A stretch of 59,658 bases of DNA from Diphasiastrum complanatum. Taxonomy: Eukaryota > Streptophyta > Lycopodiopsida > Lycopodiales > Lycopodiaceae. The translations under genes and the position numbers were made by a program. Of the stretch, positions 57,402 to 59,658 are shown one piece after another. The DNA lies in NCBI GenBank assembly GCA_029204225.1, contig MU833207.1, positions 1 to 59,658 of the forward strand, written 5' to 3'. Under the pieces are notes generated by a model that saw nothing but the letters and a program-made list of their open reading frames with translations, did no database searches and was not told where the DNA came from. Every line of letters starts with the position of its first letter. The stretch's first letter is position 1.

Positions 57402-58245
57402 TGTTAAAATTGGCAAAAGCTAACTTGATCAAATCTTGTAAATACCATTATGAGTAGTACATATCATCATTAGACATGTGTGGAGCCTGTTCCCACGTGT
57501 GAAATAAATGCATTTATCATTTAGATGAGTCATATAGGTTGTACATACCATTTCATTTAAGATCTAGTGGCTAAAATGGCCAAAATTTAGTTTTCTAGCT
57601 ATATGCCACTTGGCATCATTTTATTGGTAGGAAAGCTATTTCACATGGATAGGAGTGATCTCACACGTGCCAAGGACTGCTCACATGTGTGAAAACATCA
57701 GTAGTAGGTGAGATCCAACTTGTAGTAGATTTGTGCAAGTCCCTATAAAATTGGAAAAATTGCCTAAAATCAAGGGAGGTGGCTATAAGTTAGGAAACTT
57801 GGTCCATGTGCCATATTGATGATTATTGGTGGATCCTTTGTGAGTAGGCACTCTCACACGTGCCAAATCAGCTGAGTAAGCATCAGCTCTTGTGTATATA
57901 TGGTGGCTCATTTGGCCATAATTGACAAGAAAGCTAAATCTTGGTTTTGGTGCATTTCTTGAGTAATCTCTCCATTTGTCTTGTGATTTTATGCTTCTAA
58001 TGGTTTCTAAGCTTAGTGTACTTCATTATTTGCTGGTAGTCCGTACTCTAACAGGTCTTCACAAGTGTGAAACCAACAAGTACAAGTTTTGATCATATTT
58101 GACTGTTCTTGTTAGATTTGTTGATGTAGATTTGATCTAGTGCTTTCTAATCTTGTGTAGATTGGTAGATCAATCTAATATAACACCCAATCACACTTGT
58201 GGATATGATTTGGATCCATTCTTGGTTCTTTTTGCTGTAATTTCA
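57402..58245 (+). repeat. Cop1 5' LTR (844 bp), complete
   Basis: TGTTAAAATTGG start and TAATTTCA end, then PBS. It contains repeated G-box-like words: CCCACGTGTGA (57493), TCACACGTGCC (57661), TCACATGTGTGA (57681), TCACACGTGCC (57853) and TTCACAAGTGTGAA (58059). TATA-like TGTGTATATATGG lies near 57890. Confidence 0.88.
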
Positions 58246-58247
58246 CA

Positions 58248-58260
58248 TGGTATCAGAGCC
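58248..58260 (+). promoter_or_regulatory. Primer-binding site of Cop1 copy c
   Basis: TGGTATCAGAGCC, a perfect initiator tRNA-Met match, 2 bp after the LTR. Confidence 0.95.
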
Positions 58261-58985
58261 AAGTACAAGTGCATTTAAGGCATTGATCTAAACTATACCC
58301 AAATTGGGGTTTTTGGAAACAGCTAATATTGAGTAGTGAGGTTGAATGGATATTGACATAGATTGTTATCAAACCATTTCATGTCCATTCCAAATCTCAA
58401 GAGTGAGATTCTTTGGGTCAAGAGGGATTCCAAAAGGGGTGATTGGATTTGATCTTTGTGTGTTTGAATCAAGTATCCATGTCAAGTTTTTGTGATCTAG
58501 TGTAGATCCTTTTTTTGTGAAAATTAGTGGTTTGATTTGTTGTCAAATCAAATCAAATTCAATCCAAATCTCAAGAGTGAGATTTGGGTCAAGAGTGATT
58601 TTAAAAGAAGTGACTAAGTTTGATTTTCAAATATTTGAAACAAAACCCATACTTTGTTCAAGAATCTCAAAAGTTGAGAGAACTAGTCAAGAGAAAAGGA
58701 AAATCTAGGTGTCAAGTCTTTTCAAATCCATTCCAACTCTCAAGAGGAAGATTCATTGGTATTTGTTGAGTCCAATAGGGGTGTTTGGATCTGATTTTTG
58801 TGATTTGACAGAGTGCTTTTGTCTTAGAGATCAAAGAAAAGATTAGTTTCCAATTGACTAGGTTGAAGAGATATGATTCAAATTTGTGGTCTAGATCTTG
58901 TGTAGATCCTTCTAGATTGTTGAATGTGTTCAAATCTAGTTTCTTGAGAGTCACAAATCACATTTTTGAAAAGTCATATCACTAG
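58261..58985 (+). repeat. Cop1 leader with three degenerate repeats
   Basis: Near 58383, 58557 and 58727 the text CCA(A/T)TCCAAATCTCAAGAG recurs, followed by AGAT, GGTCAAGAG and GTGATT..ATTTGAT, with a period of about 172 bp. Non-coding leader. Confidence 0.75.
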
Positions 58986-59658
58986 ATTTTACTTCCTCAT
59001 CATGGCATAAATAGGTGGCAACTTATTGGAGGCAAGTAAGGATCCTAAATGCAACCTTTGTGGCAAGAGATATTGTTTTGTCTCAAGATGCTACAAAAGG
59101 AAGATCAATCCATCCAAGGAGAACCAAAGCAAGGGGGCCGAGTGAAGGATGGAGCTTCAAGTTCAAAGTGCAAAGGCAAGAAGGACAAATCCAAGGAAAG
59201 ACATGGAGGTCTCGGATTTCCATCAAGGAGGAGCACCAAGGAGTTGATCTTGAGGAGTCATCTTGAGGTTCAAGTGTGCCAAGGATTGAGGAGGAGAGTC
59301 CTTCTCAAGTTGTGATTACAAGAAGAATATCAAGAGACATGGTTGAGCTCATATGGCTCACATTTCAAGGAAAGAGGAGCACATTTCAAGTGCTATTTTC
59401 AAGGAGGAGGAGCTTTTGGATCAACCATATGCTTCAAGGATGGAACAAATCAACGAAAGAGGTGCTAGGATGGTGCAAAGCTCTCAAGTTCATCAAAAAA
59501 AGTCAACATCAAAGGGGCATTATCATGGATATGGTGATTTCGGATCGACATCAAGCTCATTGGTTGATTTTCACACCTTTGAACTAGCAAGGATCCATAT
59601 TTGAAGACCAATTCAGCCCATGGAGTCAATCTCAATATCAAGTTAGTTTTGAGGAGGA
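58986..59658 (+). pseudogene. Cop1 Gag C-terminal remnant
   Basis: From ATG near 59000 a frame with an early stop leads to LLEASKDPKCNLC and CNLCGKRYCFVSRCYKRK (about 59050-59100), a CCHC knuckle in which the His is replaced (CX2CX4CX4C). The UBN2 core seen at 3637-4330 is absent, so the start of Gag joins the knuckle by deletion. Downstream frames (59049-59604) are Lys/Arg/Gln-rich without recognised domains. Confidence 0.5.

Larger units (their letters stand above)
57402..59658 (+). mobile_element. Cop1 copia element, copy c, cut by window end
   Basis: 5' LTR 57402-58245, PBS 58248-58260, leader with three loose repeats, and a short decayed Gag tail with a damaged zinc knuckle near 59050. 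Nothing after about 59120 is recognised, so the coding part is either deleted or beyond the window. Confidence 0.8.

Overview
This is plant nuclear DNA: AT-rich, intron-scale spacing, no bacterial or organelle gene organisation, and dominated by nested, decayed LTR retrotransposons. Primer-binding sites match plant initiator tRNA-Met and tRNA-Asp types, and the protein fragments are Ty1/copia, Ty3/gypsy chromovirus and Tat/Athila-like gypsy. The density and age range of insertions suggest a large seed-plant genome, perhaps a gymnosperm, but the species cannot be read from the sequence. No intact host gene was recognised; one pair of exon-like reading frames (7361-7851) is the only host-gene candidate.

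Layout. 1-4966: featureless DNA, then a reverse-strand copia (family Cop1) with both LTR remnants, PBS, gag, protease and a scrap of integrase, but no reverse transcriptase. 4967-9480: mostly featureless, with CA/GC and (TC)65 microsatellites. 9481-11620: a copia LTR-like region, a gag-to-integrase deletion derivative, and a chromovirus-type LTR start. 11621-15960: decayed DNA with a gypsy RT scrap. 15740-17890: second Cop1 copy (+), interrupted by a reverse-strand reading frame that begins with the histone H3 N-terminal sequence. 17900-23717: LTR-like DNA, the 5' end of a Tat/Athila-like element (family E, -), a copia with integrase and RNase H remnants (+), and a reverse-strand E 3' accessory ORF. 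23722-27189: internally deleted copy of family B (-). 27190-29315: featureless apart from a tandem repeat.

29316-54139 reads as a nested stack. A copia (family C, +) has an LTR piece at 29316-30042, pol at 44252-46488 and a 3' LTR at 53229-54139. Inside it lies a family E element (30060-44251), whose 3' LTR was split by a nearly complete chromovirus G (36407-44045, -, TSD CTCTT). A family B element (46489-53212, +) was inserted 3 bp before the copia stop codon's end with a TSD of CCAGA. 54143-57401 is the 5' half of a reverse-strand B copy with a long repeat-filled leader. 57402-59658 is a third Cop1 copy (+) cut by the window end.

The most notable points are: (1) family B carries a gag and a coiled-coil ORF but no visible pol, so it probably depends on enzymes from a family such as E; (2) families B and E share an unusual multi-knuckle Gag with CX2CX3HX4C fingers; (3) family E has a second accessory ORF of unknown function present in two places; (4) the histone H3 tail-like start at 16152; (5) strings of palindromes in the family C LTR; (6) the leaders of three unrelated families have independently built tandem repeats.
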